A program made the position numbers and the translations under genes. 64,000 nt of DNA from Desulfurispira natronophila (GTDB taxonomy: Bacteria > Chrysiogenota > Chrysiogenetes > Chrysiogenales > Chrysiogenaceae): the NCBI RefSeq assembly GCF_014203025.1, contig NZ_JACHID010000001.1, forward strand, positions 248,001-312,000. Direction: 5' to 3'. Within the stretch, counting starts at the first letter, position 1; each line of letters opens with the position of its first letter. Below, in pieces: positions 8,690-16,988 of this stretch. The notes below the pieces were generated by a model that saw nothing but the letters and a program-made list of their open reading frames with translations, ran no database searches and was not told the DNA's origin.

Positions 8690-8959
8690 ATGAATATTGA
8701 CTTTGATGATATATCAACAAAGTTCAAGTGTCTATCTGATCCAACACGATTACGTATTCTGCACATGCTCATGGAGAATGAATACTGTGTTGGTGACATA
8801 GCTCGCACAATCGGTACGACTCAAGCCAATATATCTAAGCATCTTTCACTGCTGCGCCAGGCAGGAATGGTAAACCACCGTAAAGATGGCATGCAAGTTA
8901 TATACTCTCTAAGCGGTGACCGAGTACAACAGCTTTGCAAGATCATGTGCAACGACTGA
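8690..8959 (+). CDS. ArsR-family transcriptional regulator
   Basis: 89-residue winged-helix repressor. It shows the ArsR pattern LSDPTRLRILHMLMENEYCVGDIARTIGTTQANISKHLSLLRQAGMV followed by the beta-wing HRKDGMQVIYSL. The classic ELCVCDL metal site is reduced to EYCVGDI with one cysteine; two further cysteines are near the C-terminus (LCKIMCND). This could allow metal, thiol or persulfide sensing, but the inducer cannot be predicted. ATG 8690 is preferred over an upstream in-frame start because GAGGA lies just before it and it matches family length. No obvious target transporter is adjacent; the cyclase gene starts 119 nt downstream. Confidence 0.85.
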   Translation: MNIDFDDISTKFKCLSDPTRLRILHMLMENEYCVGDIARTIGTTQANISKHLSLLRQAGMVNHRKDGMQVIYSLSGDRVQQLCKIMCND

Positions 8960-9078
8960 TTTTTGTATTATATGGTCATACTGGAATAGTTTAAGCACAG
9001 TCTCATTCCATTGCGAATGCACATTTTCTGAGTAGTGCAAGAAGCACCTAATTATATGTTTAGGGCTTAAAGGTAGCT

Positions 9079-11253
9079 ATGGTTTTTAATATAACACGCC
9101 AACAAACAACAAAGGGTGTATGGGCCTTGAGTATTGTCCTGCTGGCTGTTGTGGTAACGGTGGCCAGCTGGCACAGTGGTGGACTGCAGCGCCTGGAGTG
9201 GTTTACCTACGATGCGCGCATGCAGCAGATTCGCGGGGAAACCCAGACGCATCCGGACATAGCCGTAATTCTTATTGACGAAGCAACCCTGCAGGCAATG
9301 AATCCGGTTATCGGTCGCTGGCCCTGGCCCAGAGCAATTTACAGCGATCTGCTCGATTTTCTCTCCCTGGGTGAGCCCAGGGCGGTGGTTTTCGATATTC
9401 TCTTCAGCGAATATCAACGCAGCATGGACGAAGATGAAATGGGCGAAGATGATGAGATATTTGCCTGGGCGACCATGCAGCAAGGTAACGTGATCCATGC
9501 CTTTCAGATCCTGCAGGAAGAGGATGATGAAATACCGGCTCAGGTTCAACAGAGTCGTATGCCGCAGGAGTTTGCCAATCGCTTTGCCCTGCCGCTAAAA
9601 GGTGATCTCCCACCCCTGCGAAACCACACAATTTTGCCATTCACGGAGCTCTACCAGGGAGCTTTAGGGGCCGGAGTCGTCAATATGCAGGCCGATGCTG
9701 ACGGTATTTTTCGCCGCGTGCCACTGGCTTTTAACTTTGACGGTGAGATTTACCCCGCCCTTTCTCTGGCACCTTTGATTTACACCGAAGAGCGACAAAT
9801 CGTACGCAGCCAGGATGGATACCACTTCAATGGCCGCAATATCCCCTTTGACCGCCGCGAGACATTTCTGCCCAACTACTACGGCGAGTTCAATGCCTAC
9901 TCTATGGGGGGCATTTTCTCATCCCTGCAGGCGATCATACGCGGAGATATGGCGAGTGTCATAGTTGACCCAGCCGAATTTCACGACAAGATCGTCTTTA
10001 TCGGCGCCAGCGCCATTGGTCTTCAGGACGTCAAGACCACGCCCCTGTCCCCCAATACTCCCGGCGTTTATATTCACGCTTCGGTAGCTTCAAATATCCT
10101 CATGGATGATTATCTGCAGCCGGTTGCCTATAACTTTACCTATATTGCCATAGGCCTGTTGGCTCTGGTTTCCCTGGTCTGTGTTTTTCTTTTTCAGCGG
10201 CTGTGGCTCCAGGTTGGTCTGCCGGCACTCTGTATAGCCGCCTATGTGGTTCTGGCCTGGTGGCAGTTTGGACTTGGCTACGCATGGGACGTGATTCCCC
10301 CCTTTACTGCAGGAGCACTGAGCTGGTTTGGAGGCTTTGCTTATCTCAGTTTTACTGAGAGTAAGGATAAGCGCAAAGTGCGCCGCATGCTTTCCCAGTA
10401 CGTTTCGCCCGCTATTTTGACAGAGGTGGTTGATCGCTACGACACCATTGCCAAAGCCGATGTGGGTACTACCGAGAACCTCACTATTCTCTTTTCTGAC
10501 ATCCGCAGTTTCACCAATATCTCAGAAAAGATGAGTGCCAGCGAAGTCGTCGACCTGCTTAACATCTATTTGACGGATATGTGCGATGTAATTTTTGACT
10601 ACCAGGGAACTCTGGATAAGTTTATCGGCGATGCGATCATGGCTTTCTGGGGTGCGCCCATCCGCATTGACGACCATGCCGATCAGGCATTAAGCGCCGC
10701 CATGGAAATGGAGCGCCGGCTGCCGCTCGTGAACGAAAAGCTACTGGCCAAAGGGTACCCCGAGTTGAAGATCGGCATAGGCCTGCACACAGGCGAAGTT
10801 GTGCTGGGTAATATCGGCTCAGAGCGCAAGCTGGACTACACCATAATCGGCGATAACGTCAACCTTGGCTCGCGCACGGAAGGCCTCACCAAGGAGTTTG
10901 GCAGCACCATACTGCTTACCGAGAGCACTTTTGCAGCTTTGACACTCGATATTCCCTGTGCCCAGGTCGACCTTGTGCGGGTAAAAGGTAAAACTCAGCC
11001 CATTGCCCTCTATCGCCCCCTTGCCAAACCGGAAGATCCAACCCATATTTACGAAGAGGCAAAGCGAACCGCCCAACTGGTGCATGACGGCTTTGAGGCA
11101 TATCTGCACCGCAACTGGGAAAAAGCCATTGAGTGCTTTGCCAGTGCACCGGCACACCCTTCATTGGATTCCATGATCGACCGCTGCCGTCGCTACCAAC
11201 AGGCAGAGCCCCCGGCTGACTGGGACGGCGTTCATACCATGCAAACCAAGTAA
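9079..11253 (+). CDS. CHASE2-domain class III adenylate cyclase
   Basis: 724 residues: one N-terminal membrane segment (about 14-32), a periplasmic CHASE2 sensor (about 35-345), three closely spaced membrane helices (about 350-435), then a class III cyclase domain. Metal-binding aspartates are in LFSDIRSF (about 473) and FIGDAIMAFWG (about 517). The Lys of DKFIGD and the Asp of LDYTIIGD indicate ATP rather than GTP, so cAMP is the likely product. The ligand is unknown. It heads a tight operon with an SH3 protein, an M48 protease and an outer-membrane protein. Clearly more GC-rich than the genes to its left. Confidence 0.92.
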   Translation: MVFNITRQQTTKGVWALSIVLLAVVVTVASWHSGGLQRLEWFTYDARMQQIRGETQTHPDIAVILIDEATLQAMNPVIGRWPWPRAIYSDLLDFLSLGEPRAVVFDILFSEYQRSMDEDEMGEDDEIFAWATMQQGNVIHAFQILQEEDDEIPAQVQQSRMPQEFANRFALPLKGDLPPLRNHTILPFTELYQGALGAGVVNMQADADGIFRRVPLAFNFDGEIYPALSLAPLIYTEERQIVRSQDGYHFNGRNIPFDRRETFLPNYYGEFNAYSMGGIFSSLQAIIRGDMASVIVDPAEFHDKIVFIGASAIGLQDVKTTPLSPNTPGVYIHASVASNILMDDYLQPVAYNFTYIAIGLLALVSLVCVFLFQRLWLQVGLPALCIAAYVVLAWWQFGLGYAWDVIPPFTAGALSWFGGFAYLSFTESKDKRKVRRMLSQYVSPAILTEVVDRYDTIAKADVGTTENLTILFSDIRSFTNISEKMSASEVVDLLNIYLTDMCDVIFDYQGTLDKFIGDAIMAFWGAPIRIDDHADQALSAAMEMERRLPLVNEKLLAKGYPELKIGIGLHTGEVVLGNIGSERKLDYTIIGDNVNLGSRTEGLTKEFGSTILLTESTFAALTLDIPCAQVDLVRVKGKTQPIALYRPLAKPEDPTHIYEEAKRTAQLVHDGFEAYLHRNWEKAIECFASAPAHPSLDSMIDRCRRYQQAEPPADWDGVHTMQTK

Positions 11254-11269
11254 AAAGCAGGAGGATACC

Positions 11270-11752
11270 ATGACACCCTGGCGCATCATCCCCGCCCTGA
11301 TTATTGTTCTCGTCTTACAGGCTCCTGCCTGGGCTTCAACGCTCTATGTCCAGAGTCGTGAAGCACCACTCCTCAGTGAACCCTCCTTTGGAGCCGAGCA
11401 GATAACGACCCTCAACCAGGGTGATGAGTTGACCTTGCTGGAGTCTCAGGGCTCCTGGCGACAGGTGGAGTTTGGCGACCACACTGGCTGGGTATCCCGT
11501 CTGGTGGTGTCTGATACCCCAGCACTGGGCCGGGTCGGAGTTATCACCGGTGATGAGGAGCAGATGGAAGGCAGTGTACGGCGGCGTACATCGGCAGTGG
11601 TCACAGCGGGAGCAGCCCGTGGACTTACGCCCGAAGATCGGGCCCGTGCCAGCGAAGCTGGACTTTCAAACTACAGTGCCCTTTATGATATGGAGAACAT
11701 CGTGATCGACGAAGAAGAGGTCATGAGCTTTCACCGTGAGGTTCAACCATGA
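11270..11752 (+). CDS. Exported SH3-domain protein
   Basis: 160 residues with a signal peptide (ALIIVLVLQAPAWAS). A bacterial SH3b domain follows (about 24-80: LYVQSREAPLLSEPSFGAE, GSWRQVEFGDHTGWVSRL). The tail of about 75 residues is less typed. SH3b domains usually bind peptidoglycan peptides. It starts 16 nt after the cyclase with an AGGAGG Shine-Dalgarno and overlaps the M48 protease by 4 nt (ATGA), so the unit is translationally coupled and a periplasmic partner role is likely. Confidence 0.82.
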   Translation: MTPWRIIPALIIVLVLQAPAWASTLYVQSREAPLLSEPSFGAEQITTLNQGDELTLLESQGSWRQVEFGDHTGWVSRLVVSDTPALGRVGVITGDEEQMEGSVRRRTSAVVTAGAARGLTPEDRARASEAGLSNYSALYDMENIVIDEEEVMSFHREVQP

Positions 11753-12612
11753 GAATTCCCTTCTTGCTCGTAATGGTGCTGGCATTGACAGTGCTGATGG
11801 TGCCAGTCATTGCCACGGCCAATGACGTGAGCCCCAGAGAGTTTCGTACCCGCATGAGCCACACCTATGTGACCGTCAGCGATATGGTCAGCGACGTGGA
11901 GGCGGAAATCGATTTTGGCAAGGAGGTGGCTGCCCGCATCCTTGGCACCTATCCACCCCTGCATGATGACGAGCTGAATCGCTACGTCAACCTGGTTGGG
12001 CGCTCCCTTGCCCTACACAGCAATCGCTCCGAGCTGGAATTTCGCTTTATGGTGCTGGATACGCCGACGCTGAATGCCTACGCAGCTCCGGGTGGCTATG
12101 TCTTTATCACAGCGGGTGCCCTGGAAATGATGGAGGATGAAGCAGAGCTGGCAGCGGTACTGGCCCACGAGATTGCCCACGTTAACGAAAAGCACATTGT
12201 CAAGGAGCTGAATATTCGCGGAGTGGAAGAGACTTCCATCAGTGGCATCTCCCGCTTTCTAGGCGGTGCCTCGGATCCGGCGCGGGTAGCCTTTGCCCAG
12301 GCGATTGATCGGGCGGTAGAAATCATGTTCCAAAGGGGTTACCTGGTAGAAGACGAATATGAAGCAGACTACATTGGAACCCTTTTGCTGGCACAGACCG
12401 GCTATGATCCGGCTGCCCTGAAGCGCTACTTGCAGCGCGTGGATGAGAGCGCCAGCACGGATGCTGCCGAAACACTCAACCGGACTCACCCGGAGACACA
12501 GGAGCGGCTGGATCGCATGGCAGCCCAACTGAATGAATACGGGCTGCAGGGGCTGCCCTATCCCACTATGAAGCAGAGGTTCCAGCAACATGTCGATACC
12601 AAGGGTTTTTAA
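11749..12612 (+). CDS. Periplasmic M48-family zinc metalloprotease
   Basis: 287 residues with a signal peptide (LLVMVLALTVLMVPVIATA). The zinc motif is HEIAH (about 140-144), with the third ligand in the EADYIG segment (about 205). The layout PGGYVFITAGALEMMEDEAELAAVLAHEIAH is that of soluble periplasmic M48C proteases such as BepA/YfgC and LoiP, which handle outer-membrane protein quality control. Unlike BepA no TPR domain is visible, so it is the short form. Its 3' end overlaps the outer-membrane protein gene by 23 nt. Confidence 0.9.
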   Translation: MRIPFLLVMVLALTVLMVPVIATANDVSPREFRTRMSHTYVTVSDMVSDVEAEIDFGKEVAARILGTYPPLHDDELNRYVNLVGRSLALHSNRSELEFRFMVLDTPTLNAYAAPGGYVFITAGALEMMEDEAELAAVLAHEIAHVNEKHIVKELNIRGVEETSISGISRFLGGASDPARVAFAQAIDRAVEIMFQRGYLVEDEYEADYIGTLLLAQTGYDPAALKRYLQRVDESASTDAAETLNRTHPETQERLDRMAAQLNEYGLQGLPYPTMKQRFQQHVDTKGF

Positions 12613-13924
12613 TTCACCTGTTCGCTTAGTCAGTATTGCTCTATTGACCTTCACTGTTACCACTGTTGCTCACGGGGAAATGTACCACTACAACAACATC
12701 ATCCTGGGCGAGCGACCCATGGGCATGGCGGGAGCCTATACCGCCGTTGCCGACACCCCCGCCGGCCTCTACTATAATCCGGCGGGGATCGTCTATGCCC
12801 ACTCCCCCAACCTCTCTGCCAGTGTCAACGCCTTTCAGCTGACTTCAACCATCTATGAAAACGCGCTGGGTGACAATGACTGGGAGCGCCAGTCTTCTGA
12901 CCTGCTGCCCAACTTCTTTGGGGTGTCGCAGCCACTGGGTAACCTGAGCCTTGGTTTCTCTTACGCAGTACCTGATTCAGTGCGTGAAGATCAGATACAG
13001 AGTTTTACCTTTGCTCCAGGCTCTGCTCATGAACATATAGACTATTACACCATCAATATCGACCACTCCAATGTCATCAACAAGATTGGCCCCTCAGTAG
13101 CCCTTTCGGTAAATGATCAGCTTTCCGTCGGTTTTACATTCTATGTGCACATGCGCAATTCAAAGACAATTCAAAACCATGTAGTGTCTGTTCAGCATCC
13201 AGAGTTGTCAAATACTAGCGAGATAGAACTGACCAATGATTATCAAAGGATTGAAGAATATGGATTTGAGCCGGTGCTCGGGATTATGTGGAGCCCATTG
13301 AATAGTGTTTCTTTTGGTGCCAGCATCCGTCAGACCACTGTGATTAACTCAAATACAATTCGTCAATTAACTTGCCAAGGAACAGAGCGAGGAAAACAAG
13401 ATATAATTAATCAACTACAGGAATACTTAGATAACGACTTAATTACTCAAGAGCAGTTTAATCAAGAGATAGAGTGGCATGAACAATACAACTGTTCTTT
13501 TGGGTTTGATGGCATGCAGCACACGCGCCCCCGCGAAAGCAACGAGCGCCACCAGTACCCGATTACCACCCGTCTGGGAGCGGCCTGGTTTCCCAATGAT
13601 CGTCTGATGCTCAGCGGCGATTTGGTGCTCTATGATGACGTCAACTCCACCTGGAATGCCGCCGTTGGCGGAGAGTACTACCTCTCGCCCCAGTGGGCGG
13701 TTCGCGGGGGCTGGTATACGAATAATGCCAACTCCCCGAACGAAATAGATTATGACGGCATTGCCTTCAGCCTGGTTCGCTTTACCCGTAACTCCTCGGT
13801 CTCAGCAGGCTTTAACTTTGCCTTTGGCGAGGGCAAGGCCCAGCTTTATCGAGGCTCTGAGGAAACCGTTAGTACCACCAGCTACTCCACAACCATATTC
13901 CTGGGTACTTCCTATTCCTATTGA
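12590..13924 (+). CDS. OmpP1/FadL/TodX-family outer-membrane protein
   Basis: 444 residues with a signal peptide (LVSIALLTFTVTTVAHG). The FadL-like hatch signature GMAGAYTAVADTPAGLYYNPAGI is at about 44-66, and the protein ends in an aromatic beta-strand (TTIFLGTSYSY). Family members are 14-strand barrels that take up hydrophobic compounds; the substrate here is unknown. The middle part (about nt 13190-13500) is markedly more AT-rich and Asn/Gln-rich than the rest and probably encodes surface loops. It is the last gene of the cyclase operon. The start overlaps the protease gene and has a weak AGAGG site. Confidence 0.8.
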   Translation: MSIPRVFNSPVRLVSIALLTFTVTTVAHGEMYHYNNIILGERPMGMAGAYTAVADTPAGLYYNPAGIVYAHSPNLSASVNAFQLTSTIYENALGDNDWERQSSDLLPNFFGVSQPLGNLSLGFSYAVPDSVREDQIQSFTFAPGSAHEHIDYYTINIDHSNVINKIGPSVALSVNDQLSVGFTFYVHMRNSKTIQNHVVSVQHPELSNTSEIELTNDYQRIEEYGFEPVLGIMWSPLNSVSFGASIRQTTVINSNTIRQLTCQGTERGKQDIINQLQEYLDNDLITQEQFNQEIEWHEQYNCSFGFDGMQHTRPRESNERHQYPITTRLGAAWFPNDRLMLSGDLVLYDDVNSTWNAAVGGEYYLSPQWAVRGGWYTNNANSPNEIDYDGIAFSLVRFTRNSSVSAGFNFAFGEGKAQLYRGSEETVSTTSYSTTIFLGTSYSY

Positions 13925-14281
13925 GCTGGCTCCCAAACCCCTGCTGTGGTAGTATTGTAACGAGCAAGTTGAAAGTAAGCGCGTTTGCCAGCAGCTTACT
14001 GAAATACTCTCTCTTCACAGGAAGTAACTGTTCACGGTGTGGTAGTTTTTCGAGACGCTGTTATGCTGCATGGCGTTTTTTGAGCGGACTTCGCGCCAGT
14101 ATCTTCTCCCAGACGCTCTCGCTTTCATCCCTGGCGAGAAGGTCTGACGCTCGCCATCCAGGCTCGCTATCGGAGACCCTGGCGCTCATTCTGAAAAACG
14201 TACACTGTCTAACCGTGAATAGTTACCACAGGAAATAAAAAGTGCTCGTGAGTATTCACGGTCACTTCGCAGGAGCATGGA
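13925..14281. other. Intergenic region carrying MITE copy A
   Basis: 357 nt between the outer-membrane protein and macro-domain genes, mostly occupied by the repeat element at 14024-14226. A stray TATTCACGGT at about 14252, after the element, repeats part of its terminal sequence and may be a remnant of another copy. A good AGGAG Shine-Dalgarno for the next gene lies at the right end. Confidence 0.6.
14024..14226. mobile_element. MITE-like element, copy A (203 bp)
   Basis: Terminal inverted repeats GTAACTGTTCACGGT (14024-14038) and ACCGTGAATAGTTAC (14212-14226) match at 14 of 15 positions. Immediate flanks are perfect 8-bp direct repeats CACAGGAA (14016-14023 and 14227-14234), a target-site duplication. 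GTAA-type ends plus an 8-bp duplication are hallmarks of IS66-family transposition, so this is probably a non-autonomous IS66-related element (inference). The centre holds a GC-rich 53-nt core (14106-14158) identical in copies B and C. Confidence 0.88.
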
Positions 14282-14866
14282 ATGCCAGTTATAGTCAAAC
14301 AGGGGAATCTTTTAACCGAACCTGACGCTACTTTTATTCTCAATGCATCCAACACGGTACTGTCTCTGGGCAGCGGAGTTTCTGCCGCTTTTCGTGAGCA
14401 TTGCGGCGGCGAAGAGTATCAGGCCTATCTTAATCAAGTGCGTCGCAAGCATGAAGCCGAGCATGGTCCTGTAAAACAGGGTGAGGTCATCGTCAGTGGG
14501 CCTGGCCAGGCAAATAACTTTCTCTATGCCTTTCATGCCGCAGTGATGGATTACAGTCGTGGACGCAGTCGCCCGCCGCAGATGACGACACTGGTGGATA
14601 TCCTCAACAACATCAATCAGCACCTCAGCCGTTTCGTTCCCAAACTGCGCTCTGAAGATCCACAGCGAGCCATCAAACTGGTTTTGCCACTGATGGGTAC
14701 CGGTGTTGGAGGTTTGGAAGCCCGCAAGGTGCTGGATAAGTACCGCACTTTTTTACCGGAAATGGCCAGTCGCTACGACATGGATATTGTTGTCTACGGC
14801 TATCATCGCGAGGATTTTCTGCTTGTCCGGGCCATGCTGCAAGGGCGAGCCGGGAAAGAGGCTTGA
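14282..14866 (+). CDS. Macro-domain protein (ADP-ribose binding/hydrolysing)
   Basis: 194 residues. The start VIVKQGNLLTEPDATFILNA, followed by the glycine-rich loop LSLGSGVSAAFREHCG, matches the first half of the macro fold (GDIT..DAIVNAAN..GGGVDGAI). LPLMGTGVGGLEARKVL (about 137-153) matches the phosphate-binding PxxSTGxxG loop. Macro domains bind ADP-ribose or O-acetyl-ADP-ribose and often remove ADP-ribose from proteins; activity here is not proven. The mtfA start overlaps its stop (TTGA), and a sirtuin follows, a partner that produces O-acetyl-ADP-ribose. Confidence 0.8.
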   Translation: MPVIVKQGNLLTEPDATFILNASNTVLSLGSGVSAAFREHCGGEEYQAYLNQVRRKHEAEHGPVKQGEVIVSGPGQANNFLYAFHAAVMDYSRGRSRPPQMTTLVDILNNINQHLSRFVPKLRSEDPQRAIKLVLPLMGTGVGGLEARKVLDKYRTFLPEMASRYDMDIVVYGYHREDFLLVRAMLQGRAGKEA

Positions 14867-15648
14867 GTTATCGCACCTTCCTGCAGCGAGTATTGGCTCC
14901 CCTTGGTTTGGGTGGCGGGATTACCCATCCCGTAGATGCTTATGCATGGAGTCAGTTCTGTGACAAGGTGCCGCTTTTACAGCAGCTTTCATCCTCAAGA
15001 CAGGAAAAACTCTACCAACTGGCAATGGAGTTTCTGCAACAAAAGCGCATTATACCGGCCCACGGCTATCAGGTTGAAGAGGAAATGAAGCTGCTTATCG
15101 CTTCACTGGCCTGTATTCCGTTGCTGGGCCGAGGCATGGCTCTTTATCGCAACTGGCTGTCGGTTATTATTTATCCGCAAGAGTTTGTGGTGCACCAGGA
15201 GATTACCGATGATGCGGGCGTGGTGCACGAGGTGGATGATCCCCTCTGTGGGGAGTCCTGGTACCGGGGGCCGGTAATACTGTCATGGGCCGATGTGGAG
15301 CGCAGTGCGCAACACCTGGATGGCTACAATGTCGTCATTCACGAGATGGCCCATCAGATCGACATGCTGAGCGGTGATGCCGATGGCATGGTCCCATTGC
15401 CCCCTGGTTTGGCGACGCAGGAGTGGCAGCAGTGCCTTGAGGATGCCCTGCAGCACCATCGGCGCCGGATAGAAAAAGGCAAAAAGGTTATTTTGGACGA
15501 ATATGCGTCAGAGAGTCTGCCCGAGTTTTTCGCAGTCATCAGTGAGCATTTTTTTGAGTGTCCGCAGGATATTGAGGTTGTTTACCCAGAGCTTTACCGT
15601 TTGCTTGTTGCGGTATACGGGTGGAACCCCTCAGCAAGCTGTCAATAA
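14863..15648 (+). CDS. mtfA: MtfA-type M90 zinc metallopeptidase
   Basis: 261 residues. Zinc motif HEMAHQID (about 158-165) and downstream glutamate in LPEFFAVISEHFFE are those of the M90 family (MtfA, YeeI). In E. coli MtfA binds the glucose repressor Mlc and has aminopeptidase activity; here Mlc is not in view. The start is TTG overlapping the macro-domain stop by 4 nt (TTGA), with an upstream GGGAAAGAG, indicating translational coupling. The stop codon lies inside the left target duplication of MITE copy B. Confidence 0.88.
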   Translation: MSYRTFLQRVLAPLGLGGGITHPVDAYAWSQFCDKVPLLQQLSSSRQEKLYQLAMEFLQQKRIIPAHGYQVEEEMKLLIASLACIPLLGRGMALYRNWLSVIIYPQEFVVHQEITDDAGVVHEVDDPLCGESWYRGPVILSWADVERSAQHLDGYNVVIHEMAHQIDMLSGDADGMVPLPPGLATQEWQQCLEDALQHHRRRIEKGKKVILDEYASESLPEFFAVISEHFFECPQDIEVVYPELYRLLVAVYGWNPSASCQ

Positions 15649-15651
15649 TTA

Positions 15652-15845
15652 GTAACCACTCACGTGTGGGAGCTTTTTGATTCGCTACAGAGTGTATTTG
15701 GATCGGTATTCGCACCAGTGTCTCCTCCCAGACGCTCTCGCTTTCATCCCTGGCGAGAAGGTCTGACGCTCGCCATCCGGGCTCGCTATCGGAAACCCTG
15801 GCGCTCATACCGAAAAGCGCACATTACTTTACCGTGAATAGTTAC
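15652..15845. mobile_element. MITE-like element, copy B (194 bp)
   Basis: Left end GTAACCACTCACGTG and right end ACCGTGAATAGTTAC have the same GTAA...GTTAC termini as copy A. Near-identical octamers CAATAATT (15643-15650) and CAATGATT (15846-15853) flank it, differing at one base and offset by one nucleotide on the left, which fits an aged 8-bp target duplication. The core is at 15725-15777. It sits exactly between mtfA and the sirtuin gene. Confidence 0.82.
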
Positions 15846-15887
15846 CAATGATTTTACATAACCAGAACTCCAAAGAAGGGAGCCACC

Positions 15888-16724
15888 ATGGATGATCGTC
15901 AGCAGAAGTATCAACGGGCAGCCAATGCTATCAGAGACGCCAAGGCCATAGTTATCACCTCTGGTGCCGGAATGGGAGTTGATTCCGGGTTGCCGGATTT
16001 TCGCGGTGATACGGGTTTTTGGAAAGCGTACCCGATGTATGAGCGCCTGGGGATGAGCTTTGTGGGTGCAGCCAATCCTCGCAACTTTGAGGGAGATCCA
16101 AGCTTTGGCTGGGGTTTTTATGGTCATCGCACCAACCTGTACCGGGAGACAGAGCCCCATGATGGCTTTTACATCCTGCAAGACTGGGTTGAGCGTTTTA
16201 AGCTTGACCACTTTGTGGTGACTTCCAATGTCGATGGACAGTTTCAAAAGGCGGGGTATGATGAGTTCAAGGTGCTGGAAGTGCATGGCTCCATCCACCA
16301 CCTGCAGTGCACCACCCCCTGTGGCATGGCGATATGGGATAATGAAGAAGACATCCCTGTCGATTTTGAGACCATGCGGGCTTTGCATGTACCCAAGTGT
16401 CGTCACTGCTCAGCGGTGGCACGCCCCAATATTCTCATGTTTGGTGATTACGCCTGGGTCAGTGATCGCACTGGCCGTCAGGAAGACAACTTCCAGTCAT
16501 TTGTCTCAAAGTGGCGCAGCGAACCACTGGTGGTGGTTGAGATGGGAGCGGGTACCGCTGTTCCCACCATTCGCAACCTGGGCGATCGCTTCAGCACTAT
16601 GGGCAGCAATGTGACCCTGATTCGCATCAACCCGCGCGAGCCACAGGCACGGGGGAACCATATTTCGGTCGATACTGGCTCGCTGGAAGCCCTGCAGGGG
16701 ATTGATGAGGCGCTGCAGAATTGA
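15888..16724 (+). CDS. Sirtuin (SIR2-family NAD-dependent deacylase)
   Basis: 278 residues. NAD-binding GAGMGVDSGLPDFRG (about 26-40), TSNVDGQFQKAG, the catalytic histidine in LEVHGSIHHLQC and a Cys4 zinc site (CTTPC and CRHC) are all present, so it should be active. Sirtuins remove acyl groups from lysine and yield O-acetyl-ADP-ribose, or in some lineages transfer ADP-ribose. The macro-domain protein two genes upstream could process that product. A GGGAG Shine-Dalgarno precedes the ATG. The targets are unknown. Confidence 0.9.
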   Translation: MDDRQQKYQRAANAIRDAKAIVITSGAGMGVDSGLPDFRGDTGFWKAYPMYERLGMSFVGAANPRNFEGDPSFGWGFYGHRTNLYRETEPHDGFYILQDWVERFKLDHFVVTSNVDGQFQKAGYDEFKVLEVHGSIHHLQCTTPCGMAIWDNEEDIPVDFETMRALHVPKCRHCSAVARPNILMFGDYAWVSDRTGRQEDNFQSFVSKWRSEPLVVVEMGAGTAVPTIRNLGDRFSTMGSNVTLIRINPREPQARGNHISVDTGSLEALQGIDEALQN

Positions 16725-16755
16725 CGCATGTGTGTGAACACGAATGGCTTGAGGC

Positions 16756-16955
16756 GCAACTATTCACCATACAGGATTTTCGAGCTATTGTTGCACTCCA
16801 TTGTGTTTTGTGATCGGTATTCGCGCCCGTGTCTCCTCCCAGACGCTCTCGCTTTCATCCCTGGCGAGAAGGTCTGACGCTCGCCATCGGGGCTCGCTAT
16901 CGGTGACCCAGGCGCTCACATAGAAAATGCAATTTGTCTTGCCGTGAATGCTTAC
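16756..16955. mobile_element. MITE-like element, copy C (200 bp)
   Basis: Left end GCAACTATTCACCAT and right end GCCGTGAATGCTTAC are decayed versions of the family termini. The 53-nt core (16836-16888) is identical to copies A and B, and the segment just left of it is shared with copy B. No target duplication is recognisable, so it is probably the oldest of the three. It sits between the sirtuin gene and sppA. Confidence 0.78.
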
Positions 16956-16988
16956 ACCATATTTTTTATGACAACTGATGGAGTCAAC

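Noticed and set aside
15539-15808. 89-codon minus-strand ORF across MITE copy B into mtfA
   Set aside because: It runs from the repeat into the antisense of mtfA; only the repeat-derived part recurs elsewhere, so the long ORF is not a gene.
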